Shown here piece after piece: positions 34,277 through 46,976 of a DNA stretch of 64,000 nucleotides (its first letter is position 1; every line of letters starts with the position of its first letter). Origin of the DNA: Thinopyrum elongatum (lineage: Eukaryota; Streptophyta; Magnoliopsida; Poales; Poaceae). The stretch covers positions 498,927,357 to 498,991,356 of the forward strand of contig CM022298.1 in the NCBI GenBank assembly GCA_011799875.1, written 5' to 3'. Under the pieces are notes generated by a model. The model was not told the origin of the DNA, searched no databases, and saw nothing but the letters and a program-made list of their open reading frames with translations. The translations under genes and the position numbers were made by a program.

Positions 34277-36011
34277 TGAAGGAAATATGCCCTAGAGGCA
34301 ATAATAAAGTTGTTATTTATATTTCCTTATATCATGATAAATGTTTATTATTCATGCTAGAATTGTATTAACCGGAAACTTAATACATGTGTGAATACAT
34401 AGACAAACAAAGTGTCACTAGTATGCCTCTACTTGACTAGCTTGTTAATCAAACATGGTTAAGTTTCCTAGCCATAGACATGAGTTGTCATTTGATGAAC
34501 GGGATCACATCATTAGAGAATGATGTGATTGACAAGACCCATCCGTTAGCTTAGCACGATGATCGTTTAGTTTGTTGCTATTGCTTTCTTCATGACTTAT
34601 ACATGTTCCTCTGACTATGAGATTATGCAACTCCCGAATACCGGAGGAACACCTTGTGTGCTATCAAACGTCACAACGTAACTGGGTGATTATAAAGATG
34701 CTCTACAGGTGTCTCCGATGGTGTTTGTTGAGTTGGCATAGATCGAGATTAGGATTTGTCAGTCCGATTGTCGGAGAGGTATCTCTGGGCCCTCTCGGTA
34801 ATGCACATCATATGAAGCCTTGCAAGCAATGTGACTAATGAGTTAGTTACGGGATGATGCATTACGGAACGAGTAAAGAGACTTGCCGGTAACGAGATTG
34901 AACTAGGTATGATGATACCGACGATCGAATCTCGGGCAAGTAACATACCGATGACAAAGGGAACAACGTATGTTGTTATGCGGTTTGACCGATAAAGATC
35001 TTCGTAGAATATGTGGGAGCCAATATGAGCATCTAGGTTCCGCTATTGGTTATTGACCGGAAATGAGTCTCGGTCATGTCTACATAGTTCTCGAACCCGT
35101 AGGGTCCGCACGCTTAACGTTCGATGACGATCGGTATTATGAGTTTATGTGTTTTGATGTACCGAAGGTAGTTCAGAGTCCCGGATGAGATCACGGACAT
35201 GACGAGGAGTCTCGAAATGGTCGAGGCATAAAGATTGATATATTGGATGGCTATATTCGGACATCGGAAATGTTCCGGTGAAGTTTCGGATAAAACCGGA
35301 GTGCCGGAGGGGTTACCGGAACCCCCCGGGGGAACTAATGGGCCTCATGGGCCTTAGTGGAGAGAGAGAGGGGCGGCCAGGGCAGGCCCCGTGCCCCCTC
35401 CCCCTTGGGTCCGAATTGGACTAAGGAAGGGGGGCGGCGCCCCCCTTTCCTTCTCCCTCTCCCTCTCCTTCCTTCCCCTTCTCTCCCTCTTGGTGGAATC
35501 CTACTAGGACTGGTAGTCCTAGTAGGACTCCCCTGGTGGGGCGCGCCCTAGGAGGGCCGGCCGGCCTCCCCCTTGCTCCTTTATATACGGGGGCAGGGGG
35601 CACCCTAGGACACACAAGTTGATTGTTTTTAGCCGTGTGCGGTGCCCCCCTCCACAGATTTCCACCTCGGTCATATTTTCGGAGAGCTTAGGCGAAGCCC
35701 TGCCAGAATCACTTCATCATCACCATCACCACGCCGTCGTGCTGACGAAACTCTCCTTCGGCCTCAACTGGATCAAGAGTTCGAGGGACGTCACCGAGCT
35801 GAACGTGTGCAGATCGCGGAGGTGCCGTACGTTCGGTACTTGGATCGGTTGGATCGCGAAGACGTTCGACTACATCAACCGCGTTACTAAACGCTTCCGC
35901 TTTCGGTCTACGAGGGTACGTGGACACACTCTCCCCGCTTGTTGCTATGCTTCTCCTAGATAGATCTTGCGTGATCGTAGGAAATTTTTTGAAATACTAC
36001 GTTCCCCAACA
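34277..36011 (+). repeat. 5' LTR of the nested copia element
   Basis: 1735 bp, from TGAAGGAAATATGCCC to TTCCCCAACA. A TATA-like tccttta-tatacggg stretch near 35576-35590 is the likely promoter. It retains an 18-bp stretch (around 34853-34875) that the 3' LTR has lost. Confidence 0.9.
35576..35590 (+). promoter_or_regulatory. Probable LTR TATA box
   Basis: ctcctttatatacgg follows a pyrimidine-rich region and lies about 430 bp before the LTR end, a usual place for the copia core promoter. The same motif is present in the 3' LTR near 42568. Confidence 0.55.
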
Positions 36012-36029
36012 GTGGCATCCGAGCCAGGT
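36012..36029 (+). other. Primer-binding site of the nested copia element
   Basis: gtggcatccgagccaggt directly after the 5' LTR, identical to the site at 24563. Confidence 0.8.
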
Positions 36030-37275
36030 CTATGCATAGATGTTATATGCACGAGTAGAACACAATGAGTTGTGGGCGATAATAGTCATACTGCTTACCA
36101 GCATGTCATACTTTGATTCGGCGGTATTGTTGGATGATGCGGCTCAGACCGACATTACGCGTACGCTTACGCGAGACTGGTTCTACCGACGTGCTTCGCA
36201 CACAGGTGGCTTGTGGGTGTCAGTTTCTCCAACTTTAGTTGAATTGAGTGTGACTACGCCCGGTCCTTTTTGAAGGTTAAAACAGCACACTTGACGAAAA
36301 ATCGTTGTGGTTTTGATGCGTAAGTAAGAACGGTTCTTGCTCAGCCCGTAGCAGCCACGTAAAACTTGCAACAACAAAGTAGAGGACGTCTAACTTGTTT
36401 TTGCAGGGCTTGCTGTGATGTGATATGGTCAAGACATGATGTGATATAATTTATTGTATGAGATGATCATGTTTTGTAACAGAGTTATCGGCAACCGGCA
36501 GGAGCCATATGGTTGTTGCTTTATTGTATGCAATGCAATCGCCATGTAATTGCTTTACTTTATCACTAAGCGGTAGCGATAGTCATAGAAGCAATAAGTT
36601 GGCGAGACGACAACGATGCTACGATGGAGATCATGCTGGGGCGCCGGTGACGATGGAGATCAAGCTGGGGCGCCGGTGACGATGAAAATCATGACGGTGC
36701 TTCGATGATGGAGATCAAGAGCACAAGATGATGATGGCCATATCATGTCACATATTGAATTGCATGTGATGTTAATCCTATTATGCATCTTATTTTGCTT
36801 AGTACGGCGGTAGCATTATAAGATGATCTCTCACTAAATTTCAAGGTACAAGTGTTCTCCCTGAGTATGCACCGTTGCTACAGTTCGTCGTGCCGAGACA
36901 CCACGTGATGATTGGGTGTGATAAGCTCTACGTTCACATACAATGGGTGCAAGCCAGTTTTGCACACGCAGAATACTCGGGTTAAACTTGACGAGCCTAG
37001 CATATGCAGATATGGCCTCGGAACACTGAGACCGAAAGGTCGAGCGTGAATCATATAGTAGATATGATCAACATAGTGATGTTCACCATTGAAAACTACT
37101 CCATCTCACGTGATGATCGGACATGGTTTAGTTGATTTGGATCACGTGATCACTTAGATGATTAGAGGGATGTATATCTAAGTGGGAGTTCTTAAGTAAT
37201 ATGATTAATTGAACTTTAATTTATCATGAACTTAGTACCTGATAGTATTTTGCATGTCTATGTTGTTATAGATCA

Positions 37276-40200
37276 ATGGCCCGTGCTACCGTTCCTTTGA
37301 ATTTTAATGCGTTCCTAGAGAAAGCTAAGTTGAAAGATGATGGTAGGAACTACACGGACTGGGTCCGTAACTTGAGGATTATCCTCATTGCTGCACAGAA
37401 GAATTATGTCCTGGAAGCACCGCTAGGTGCTAGGCCTGCTGCAGACACTACTGATGACGTTAAGAATGTCTGGCAGAGCAAAGCTGATGACTACTGGATA
37501 GTTCAGTGTGCCATGCTTTACGGCTTAGACCGGGACTTCAACGACGTTTTGAACGTCATGGAGCATATGAGATGTTCCAGGAGTTGAAGTTAATATTTCA
37601 AGCAAATGCCCGGATTGAGAGATATGAAGTCTCCAATAAGTTCTATAGCTGCAAAATGGAGGAGAATAGTTCTGTCAGTGAGCATATATTCAAAATGTCT
37701 GGGTATCATAATCACTTGACTCAGTTGGGAGTTAATCTTTCGGTTGATAGTGTCATTGATAGAGTTCTTCAATCACTGCCACCAAGCTACAAGAGCTTCG
37801 TGATGAACTATAATATGCAAGGGATGGATAAGACAATTCCCGAGCTCTTCGCAATGCTAAAGGCTGCGGAGGTAGAAATCAAAAAGGAGCATCAAGTGTT
37901 GATGGTCAACAAGACCACCAGTTTCAAGAAAAAGGGTAAAGGGAAGAAGGGGAACTTCAAGAAGAACGGCAAGCAAGTTGCCGCTCAAGTGAAGAAACCC
38001 AAGTCTGGACCTAAGCCTGATATTGAGTGCTTCTACTGCAAAGGGACTGGTCACTGGAAGCGGAATTGCCCCAAGTATTTGGCGGATAAGAAGGATGGCA
38101 AAGTGAACAAAGGTATATGTGATATACATGTTATTGATGTGTACCTTACTAATGCTCGCAGTAGTGCATGGGTATTTGATATTTGGTTCTGTTGCTAATA
38201 TTTGCAACTCGAAACAAGGACTACAGATTAAGCGAAGATTGGCTAAGGACGAGGTGATGATGCGTGTGGGAAATGGTTCCAAAGTCGATGTGATCGCCGT
38301 CGGCACGCTACCTCTACATCTACCTTCGGGATTAGTTTTAGACCTGAATAATTGTTATTTGGTGCCAACGTTAAGCATGAACATTATATCTGGATCTTGT
38401 TTGATGCGAGACGGTTATTCATTTAAATCTGAGAATAATGGTTGTTCTATTTATATGAGTAATATCTTTTATGGTCATGCACCCTTGAAGAGTGATCTAT
38501 TTTTGTTGAATCTCGATAGTAGTGATACACATATTCATAATATTGAAACCAAAAGATGCAGAGTTGATAATGATAGTGCAACTTATTTGTGGCACTGCCG
38601 TTTGTGTCATATTGGTGTAAAGCGCGTGAAGAAACTCCATACTGATGGACTTTTGGAATCACTTGATTATGAATCACTTGGTACTTGCAAACCATGCCTC
38701 ATGGGCAAGATGACTAAAACTCCGTTCTCCAGAACAATGGAGCGAGCAACAGATTTATTGGAAATAATACATACCGATGTATGCGGTCCGATGAATATTG
38801 AGGCTCGCGGCGGGTATCGTTATTTTCTGACCTTCACAGATAATTTGAGCAGATATGGGTATATCTACTTGATGAAACATAAGTTTGAAACATTTGAAAA
38901 GTTCAAAGAATTTCAGAGTGAAGTGGAAAATCATCGTAACAAGAAAATAAAGTTTCTACGATCCGATCGTGGAGGAGAATATTTGAGTTACGAGTTTGGT
39001 CTTCATTTGAAACAATGCGGAATAGTTTCGCAACTCACGCCACCCGGAACACCACAACGCAATGGTGTGTCCGAACGTCGTAACCGCACTTTATTAGATA
39101 TGGTGCGATCTATGATGTCTCTTACTGATTTACCTCATTTTGGGGTTATGCTTTAGAGACGGCTGCATTCACGTTAAATAGGGCACCATCTAAATCCGTT
39201 GAGACGACACCTTATGAACTGTGGTTTGGCAAGAAACCCAAGTTGTCATTTCTTAAAGTTTGGGGCTGCGATGCTTATGTGAAAAAGCTTCAACCTGATA
39301 AGCTCGAACCCAAATCGGAGAAATGTGTCTTCATAGGATACCCAAAGGAGACTATTGGGTACACCTTCTATCACAGATCCGAAGGCAAGACATTCGTTGC
39401 TAAGAATGGATCCTTTCTAGAGAAGGAGTTTCTCTCGAAAGAAGTGAGTGGGAGGAAAGTAGAACTTGATGAGGTAACTGTACCTGCTCCCTTATTGGAA
39501 AGTAGTTCATCACAGAAATCAGTTCCTGTGACTCCTACACCAATTAGTGAGGAAGCTAATGATAATGATCATGTAACTTCAGATCAAGTTACTACCGAAC
39601 CTCGTAGGTCAACCAGAGTAAGATCCGCACCAGAGTGGTACGGTAATCCTGTTCTGGAGGTCATGTTACTTGACCATGACGAACCTACGAACTATGAGGA
39701 AGCGATGATGGGCCCAGATTCCGCGAAATGGCTTGAGGCCATGAAATCTGAGATGGGATCCATGTATGAGAACAAAGTGTGGACTTTGGTTGACTTGCCC
39801 GATGATCGGCAAGCCATAGAGAATAAATGGATCTTCAAGAAGAAGACTGACGCTGACGGTAATGTTACTGTCTACAAAGCTCGACTTGTTGCAAAAGGTT
39901 TTCGACAAGTTCAAGGAGTTGACTACGATGAGACCTTCTCACCCGTAGCGATGCTTAAGTCCGTCCGAATCATGTTAGCAATTGCCGCATTTTATGATTA
40001 TGAAATTTGGCAAATGGATGTAAAAACTGCGTTCCTGAATGGATTTCTGGAAGAAGAGTTGTATATGATGCAACCCGAAGGTTTTATCGATCCAAAGGAT
40101 GCTAACAAAGTGTGCAAGCTCCAGCGATCCATTTATGGACTGGTGCAAGCATCTCGGAGTTGGAATAAACATTTTGATAGTGTGATCAAATCATATGGTT

Positions 40201-41255
40201 TTATACAGACTTTTAGAGAATCCTGTATTTACAAGAAAGTGAGTGGGAGCTCTGTAGCATTTCTAATATTATATGTGGATGACATATTGTTGATTGGAAA
40301 TGATATAGAATTTCTGGATAGCATAAAAAGATACTTGAATAAAAGTTTTTCAATGAAAGACCTCGGTGAAGCTTCTTATATATTGGGCATCAAGATCTAT
40401 AGAGATAGATCAAGACGCTTAATTGGACTTTCACAAAGCACATACCTTGATAAAGTTTTGAAGAAGTTCAAAATGGATCAAGCAAAGAAAGGGTTCTTGC
40501 CTGTGTTGCAAGGTGTGAAGTTGAGTAAGACTCAATGCCCGACCACTGCAGAAGATAGAGAGAAAATGAAAGTCATTCCCTATGCCTCAGCCATAGGTTC
40601 TATCATGTATGCAATGCTGTGTACCAGACCTGATGTGTGCCTTTCTATAAGTTTAGTGGGGAGGTACCAAAGTAATCCAGGAGTGGATCACTGGACAGCG
40701 GTCAAGAACATCCTGAAATACCTGAAAAGGACTAAGGATATGTTTCTCGTTTATGGAGGTGACAAAGAGCTCGTCGTAAGTGGTTATGTCGATGCAAGTT
40801 TTGACACTGATCCGGATGACTCTAAGTCACAAACCGGATACGTATTTATATTGAACGGTGGAGCTGTCAGTTGGTGCAGTTCTAAGCAAAGCGTCGTGGT
40901 GGGATCTACGTGTGAAGCGGAGTACATAGCTGCTTCGGAAGCAGCGAATGAAGGAGTCTGGATGAAGGAGTTCATATCCGATCTAGGTGTCATACCTAGT
41001 GCATCGGGTCCAATGAAAATCTTTTGTGACAATACTGGAACAATTGCCTTGGCGAAGGAATCCAGATTTCACAAGAGAACCAAACACATCAAGAGACGCT
41101 TCAATTCCATCCGCGATCAAGTCAAGGAGGGAGACATAGAGATTTGCAAGTTACATACGGATCTGAATGCTGCAGACCCGTTGACTAAGCCTCTCTCACG
41201 AGCAAAACATGATCAGCACCAAGACTCCATGGGTGTTAGAATCATTACTGTGTAA
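37276..41255 (+). pseudogene. Nested copia gag-pol with three frameshifts
   Basis: The order is gag, zinc knuckle CFYCKGTGHWKRNC, protease, integrase, RT and RNase H. A one-base deletion near 37528 breaks gag. A one-base insertion near 38183 falls in the protease active site, where FDTGS becomes FDIWF. A four-base deletion near 39135 breaks the integrase C-terminal region. The final 670-codon frame (39243-41255) is open through RT (LYVDDILLIGN) and RNase H (DASFDTDPDD, GSTCEAEYIA, LNAADPLTKPL). Since the LTRs are nearly intact and similar, it probably integrated recently; the breaks may predate or follow insertion. Confidence 0.9.
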
Positions 41256-41273
41256 TATAGATTATTGACTCTA

Positions 41274-41288
41274 GTGCAAGTGGGAGAC
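41274..41288 (+). other. Polypurine tract of the nested copia element
   Basis: gtgcaagtgggagac lies directly before the 3' LTR. The identical motif precedes the LTR at 43668 and, in reverse complement, borders the LTR at 56394. Confidence 0.85.
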
Positions 41289-43006
41289 TGAAGGAAATAT
41301 GCCCTAGAGGCAATAATAAAGTTGTTATTTATATTTCCTTATATCATGATAAATGTTTATTATTCATGCTAGAATTGTATTAACCGGAAACTTAATACAT
41401 GTGTGAATACATAGACAAACAAAGTGTCACTAGTATGCCTCTACTTGACTAGCTCGTTAATCAAAGATGGTTAAGTTTCCTAGCCATAGACATGAGTTGT
41501 CATTTGATGAACGGGATCACATCATTAGAGAATGATGTGATTGACAAGACCCATCCGTTAGCTTAGCACGATGATCGTTTAGTTTGTTGCTATTGCTTTC
41601 TTCATGACTTATACATGTTCCTCTGACTATGAGATTATGCAACTCCCGAATACCGGAGGAACACCTTGTGTGCTATCAAACATCACAACGTAACTGGGTG
41701 ATTATAAAGATGCTCTACAGGTGTCTCCGATGGTGTTTGTTGAGTTGGCATAGATTGAGATTAGGATTTGTCAGTCCGATTGTCGGAGAGGTATCTCTGG
41801 GCCCTCTCGGTAATGCACACCATATGAAGCCTTGCAAGCAATGTGACTAATGAGTTAGTTACGGGAGTAAAGAGACTTGCCGGTAACGAGATTGAACTAG
41901 GTATGATGATACCGACGATCGAATCTCGGGCAAGTAACATACCGATGACAAAGGGAACAACGTATGTTGTTATGCGGTTTGACCGATAAAGATCTTCGTA
42001 GAATATGTGGGAGCCAATATGAGCATCCAGGTTCCGCTATTGGTTATTGACCGGAAATGAGTCTCGGTCATGTCTACATAGTTCTCGAACCCGTAGGGTC
42101 TGCACGCTTAACGTTCGATGACGATCGGTATTATGAGTTTATGTGTTTTGATGTACCGAAGGTAGTTTGGAGTCCCGGATGAGATCACGGACATGACGAG
42201 GAGTCTCGAAATGGTCGAGACATAAAGATTGATATATTGGATGACTATATTAGGACATCGGAAATGTTCCGGTGAAGTTTCGGATAAAACCGGAGTGCCG
42301 GAGGGGTTACCGGAACCCCCCGGGGGAACTAATGGGCCTCATGGGCCTTACTGGAGAGAGAGAGGGGCGGCCAGAGCAGGCCGCGCGCCCCCTCCCCCTT
42401 GGGTCCAAATTGGACTAGGGAAGGGGGGCGGCGCCCCCCTTTCCTTCTCCCTCTCCCTCTCCTTCCTTCCCCCTCTCTCCCTCTTGGTGGAATCCTACTA
42501 GGACTGGTAGTCCTAGTAGGACTCCCCTGGTGGGGCGCGCCCTAGGAGGGCCAGCCGGCCTTCCCCTTGCTCCTTTATATACGGGGGCAGGGGGGCACCC
42601 TAGGACACACAAGTTGATTGTTTTTAGCCGTGTGCGGTGCCCCCCTCCACAGATTTCTACCTCGGTCATATTTTCGGAGAGCTTAGGCGAAGCCCTGCCG
42701 GAATCACTTCATCATCACCGTCACCACGCCGTCGTGCTGACGAGACTCTCCTTCGGCCTCAACTGGATCAAGAGTTCGAGGGACGTCACCGAGCTGAACG
42801 TGTGCAGATCGCGGAGGTGCCGTACGTTCGGTACTTGGATCGGTTGGATCGCGAAGACGTTCGACTACATCAACCGCGTTACTAAACGCTTCCGCTTTCG
42901 GTCTACGAGGGTACGTGGACACACTCTCCCCGCTCGTTGCTATGCTTCTCCTAGATAGATCTTGCGTGATCGTAGGATTTTTTTTGAAATACTACGTTCC
43001 CCAACA
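41289..43006 (+). repeat. 3' LTR of the nested copia element
   Basis: 1718 bp, partner of 34277-36011, ending CCCCAACA at 43006, followed by the ACCTG target duplication. Confidence 0.92.
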
Positions 43007-43011
43007 ACCTG

Positions 43012-43634
43012 ATGTGTGCCTTGCCATAAGTTTGGCAGGGAGGTACCAAATTAATCCAGGAGTGGATCACTGGGCAGCGGTCAAGAACATCCTGAAGTAC
43101 CTGAAAAGGACTAAGGATATGTTTCTCGATTATGGAGGTGACAAAGAGCTCGTCGTAAATGGTTACGTTGATGCTAGCTTCGACACTGATCCAGATGACT
43201 CTAAGTCACAAACCGGATACGTATTTATATTGAATGGTGGAGTTGTCGGTTGGTGCAGTTCTAAGCAAAGCGTCATGGCGGGATCTACGTGTGAAGCAGA
43301 GTACACAGTTGCTTCGGAAGCAGCACATAAAGGAGTCTGGATGAAGGAGTTCATATCCGATCTGGGTGTAATACCCAGTGCATTGGGTCCAATGAAAATC
43401 TTTTGTGACAACACTGGAGCAATTGCGTTGGAGAAGGAATCCAGGTTTCACAAGAGAACCAAACACATCAAGAGACGCTTCAACTCCATTCGTGAAAAGG
43501 TCAAGGATGGAGACATAGAGATTTGCAAAATACATACGTATGTGAATGTAGTAGACCCGTTGACTAAGCCTCTTCCGCGAGCAAAACATGATCAGCACCA
43601 AGACTCCATGGGTGTTAGATTCATTACAATGTAA
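43012..43634 (+). pseudogene. Composite copia copy 2, end of RT and RNase H
   Basis: Continues the RT frame that was cut at 34276 (DVCLAISLAGRYQ), then the RNase H domain: GYVDASFDTDPDDSKSQTGY, CSSKQSVMAGSTCEAEY, KESRFHKRTKHIKRRFNS, ending GVRFITM and a stop. The usual HTDLNVADPLTKPL-type motif reads HTYVNVVDPLTKPL here. The frame is open by itself but separated from its start by the 8.7 kb insertion. Confidence 0.9.
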
Positions 43635-43652
43635 TCTAGATTATTGACTCTA

Positions 43653-43667
43653 GTGCAAGTGGGAGAC
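43653..43667 (+). other. Polypurine tract of the composite copia element
   Basis: gtgcaagtgggagac, directly before the 3' LTR at 43668. Confidence 0.85.
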
Positions 43668-45411
43668 TGAAGGAAATATGCCCTAGAGGCAATAATAAAG
43701 TTGCTATTTTATATTTCCTTATTCATGATAAAGGTTTATTATTCATGCTAGAATTGTATTGATCGGAAACTTAAATACATGTGTGAATACATAAACAAAT
43801 ACCGTGTCCCTAGTAAGCCTCTACTAGACTAGCTCGTTGATCAAAGATGATTAAGGTTTCCTAACCATAGACATGTGTTGTCATTTGATAACGGGATCAC
43901 ATCATTAGGAGAATGATGTGATGGACAAGACCCATCCGTTAGCTTAGCATATTGATCCTTCAGTTTATTGCTATTGCTTTCTTGATGACAAATACATATT
44001 CCTTCGACTATGAGATTATGCAACTGCCGGATACTGGAGGTATACCTTGTGTGCTATCAAACGTCACAACGTAACTGGGTGATCATAAAGATGCTATACA
44101 GGTATCTCCGAAGGTGTTTGTTGAGTTGGCATAGATCGAGATTAGGATTTGTCACTCCGAGTATCGAAGAGGTATCTCTGGGCCCTCTCGGTAATACACA
44201 TCATAATAAGCCTTGCAAGCAAATGACTAAGGAGTTAGTTACGAGATGATGTATTACAGAACGAGTAAAGAGACTTGCCGGTAACGAGATTGAACTACGT
44301 ATGAAGATACCGACGATCGAATCTCGGGCAAGTAACATACCAATGGACAAAGGGAATTACGCATGTTGTCATAAGGTTTGACCGATAAAGATCTTCGTAG
44401 AATATGTAGGAGCCAATATGGGCATCCAGGTTCCGCTATTGGTTATTGACCGGAGAGGTGTCTCGGTCATGTCTACATAGTTCTCGAACCCGTAGGGTCC
44501 GCACGCTTAACGTTCGTTGACGATATAGTGTTATATGAGTTATATGATTTGGTGACCGAATGTTGTTCGGAGTCCCGGATGAGATCACGGACATGACGAG
44601 GAGCTCCGGAATGGTCCGGAGGTAAAGATCGATATTTAGGACGGTGATATTTGGACACCGGAAGAGTTTCGGGATGTACCGGGTAGAAATCGGGTCACCG
44701 GAAGGGGTTCCGGATACCCCGGGAGGTTAATGGGCCATATGGGACAAGGGGGGGCGGGACACACCAGCCCACAAGGGGCTGGCGCGCCCCTCCTAGGCCG
44801 CAGCCCTTGGGGAGAGAAGGAAAGGGGGGAGTCGGCCTCCCCCTTCCTTTCCTCTCCCCCCTTTCCTTCCCCCCTCCGGCAAATATGGTAAGGGGGGCAC
44901 GGCTAGGGAAAGACCCCAAGTAGGATTCGGCCCTACTTGGGGCGCCCCTTGGCCTCTCCCCTCTCCCCCCCACCTATACATATGTGGGAGGGGGCGCCAC
45001 ACATAACCACGACAATCTCTTAGCCGTGTGCGGCGCCCCCCTCCACCGTTTACACCCTCGGTCATATTTTCGTAGTGCTTAGGCGAAGCCCTGCGGAGAT
45101 ATCATCACCATCACCGTCACCACGCCGTCGTGCTGCCGGAACTCATCCACTACCTCGCCGTCTTGCTGGATCAAGAAGGCGTGGACGTCACCGAGCTGAA
45201 CGTGTGCTGAACGCGGAGGTGCCGTACGTTCGGTACTCGATCGGTTGGATCGCGAAGAAGTTCGACTACATCAACCGCGTTACTAAACGCTTCTGCTTAC
45301 GGTCTACGAGGGTACGTAGACACACTCTCCCCTCTCGTTGCTATGCATCTCCTTAATAGATCTTGCATGTGCGTAGAATTTTTTTTGTTTTCCATGCAAC
45401 GTTTCCCAACA
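43668..45411 (+). repeat. 3' LTR of the composite copia element
   Basis: 1744 bp, TGAAGGAAATATGCCC to GTTTCCCAACA, followed by the target duplication CTTCA (45412-45416). It is the same family as, but clearly different from, the LTRs of the nested element. It contains a cctatacatatgtggg TATA-like stretch near 44972-44987. Confidence 0.9.
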
Positions 45412-45659
45412 CTTCAAACATATTCCTCGCCTCACAACACAAGCTAGCTAACTATAATATTATTTTTTGTTGAGCAGATCCTAGAAACTACACACTAGTG
45501 TTTGAGTTCATAGATATATCTTCTATGTGTAAGTTTTGATTGATCGATCTAATGGAACTTAACTACGGTACGAGGGCTGTTTATATATGTGAAGTTAGAG
45601 TTCAATTAATCTTCACATGAGGATGATGATCAAAGACATAAGCATATCTATAAATGTAT

Positions 45660-46570
45660 GGTTTTCTAAACAAAGAAAATTAAATAAAAAAATAAAAAAA
45701 AGTTTTTAAGAAAGAATGAATTAGTGGCATTTTCGTAGAAAAAGTTTTGTTATATGAAAAAAATAAGCAACAAATACACTTAAATTTTGTTTTTTGTTAT
45801 ATGAAAAAATAAGTATATAATAGGGGAATTTTCGTAGAAAAAGTTTTCTAGGAAGGACCAATTAGTGGCATTGGTATTTTACACTTAAAGAAGAAAAAAG
45901 TGAAACAAAACTAAAAACTCAAAATAAGTAAATTTTCTAAGAAAATAATGAATTAGTGGCATTAGTATTACCCTTTAAGAAGAAAGGAAAAAAAAAACTG
46001 CACACGATTTACATAGAAATTGCGCTTTTTTATCATATGCAAGAACATGCATATGATAGTGATTTTTTTGTGAAAAGAAGTTCCGTAAGATGAAATAAAT
46101 TAGCAGCATTGGTATTACCCTTAAAGAAGAAAGAAAAATAAATAAAAACTAAAACAAAAATCAAAATAATGAAGTTTTTAAGAAAAATGAATTAGAGGCC
46201 TTGGTATTATCCTTTGGGAAGAAAGAAAATAAAAAATAGTGATGAAATTTGCAGATAATTTGCACCGAAATTGCATTTTCTTATAATATACTCCCTCCGT
46301 CCAAAAATAAGTGTCTCAAACTTAGTACAACTTTATACTAAAAGTTAGTATAAAGTTGAGACACTTATTTTGGAACGGAGGGAGTACAATAATAAGCATA
46401 TAATAGTAATTTTGCAAAAAGAAGTTTCCTAGAAAGGAATGAAGTAGTGGCATTGGTATTACCCTCGCACAAGAAAGAAAATAAAATAAAAACTAAAATG
46501 AAATCAAAATAATGAAGATTTCTATGGAAAAATGAATTGGTGACATTACTATTATCCTTTACAAAGAAAG
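45660..46570 (+). repeat. Diverged AT-rich tandem array, unit about 238 bp
   Basis: A recurring motif of the form ttttctaagaaa, then gaattagtggcattggtatt, then acccttaaagaagaaag appears seven times. Its core starts at about 45721, 45862, 45953, 46100, 46192, 46444 and 46537. Spacings alternate between about 145 and 92 bp (252 becomes 156 after subtracting the Stowaway insertion), so the higher-order unit is about 238 bp with two half-units. Copies are heavily diverged. No coding frame. Confidence 0.7.
46291..46384. mobile_element. Stowaway-type MITE (Tc1/mariner), 94 bp
   Basis: Terminal inverted repeats CTCCCTCCGTCC and GGACGGAGGGAG-like (right end ggaacggagggag), with nearly the whole element palindromic (aataagtgtctcaa pairs with ttgagacactta). 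The TA target duplication is at 46289-46290 and 46385-46386. Apparently full length. Confidence 0.95.
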
Positions 46571-46976
46571 GCGAAAAAACCTTAAGAAACATGTGCACAA
46601 TTTTGCACTGAAATTACACTTTTTTATATGCAAATAATAAGTATATAATAGTGTGATTTTCATACTCTAATATAACTTACACACATACTGTATAGCACTT
46701 GTGTGTATATATTTTCACTCATCCAACATGTAAAACATACCCATGTAGAAAAAAAAAAACTAAAAGTTAAAAATAAAAGCAAAAGCAACAAACGTATACA
46801 AACAAAAAATCAGGCAATGTGTAACGGGTTTCAAGCGAAAAATCAACTTACCCCAAGCAGAGACAAGTCAAAACTCAACCTAAGAAAAAAATCGACTTAC
46901 CCTAAACAAGGGCAAGTAAAAAAAAGCAGCCTAAGAAGCAATGAAACAACATAATAATAAAAAAACAGCGCAAATG

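Larger units (their letters stand above)
34277..43006 (+). mobile_element. Complete, young copia element (Angela/WIS/BARE-1 group) nested in the composite
   Basis: 5' LTR 34277-36011, primer site at 36012, gag-pol 37276-41255, polypurine tract 41274-41288, 3' LTR 41289-43006, all flanked by ACCTG (34272-34276 and 43007-43011). It is 8730 bp. The LTRs differ by roughly 28 substitutions plus an 18-bp deletion in the 3' LTR (hand count), about 1.7%. At a commonly used grass rate of 1.3e-8 per site per year that implies roughly 0.6 million years. Three frameshifts disable the polyprotein. Confidence 0.92.
24358..45411 (+). mobile_element. Composite copia retrotransposon with internal tandem duplication and nested insertions
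   Basis: CTTCA flanks both ends (24353-24357 and 45412-45416), which marks one insertion. In order: a 205-bp 5' LTR remnant, primer site, 5' UTR, a first gag-to-RT copy, a junction at 28582-28587, then a second 5' UTR, gag, protease, integrase, RT and RNase H copy, polypurine tract and a complete 1744-bp 3' LTR. A solo LTR and a full copia element interrupt the second copy. Without them it measures about 10.7 kb. The LTR start (TGAAGGAAATATGCCCTAGA) and gag start (MARATVPLNF) point to the Angela/WIS/BARE-1 group. Both pol copies are disabled. Confidence 0.85.

Noticed and set aside
35619..35963. Open frames inside copia LTRs (also 42530-42958 and 45075-45356)
   Set aside because: They repeat at the same LTR positions in each copy and are by-products of LTR sequence.
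42229..42669. Pro/Gly-rich frames on both strands of LTR pyrimidine tracts
   Set aside because: Low-complexity sequence preceding the LTR TATA box, not coding.
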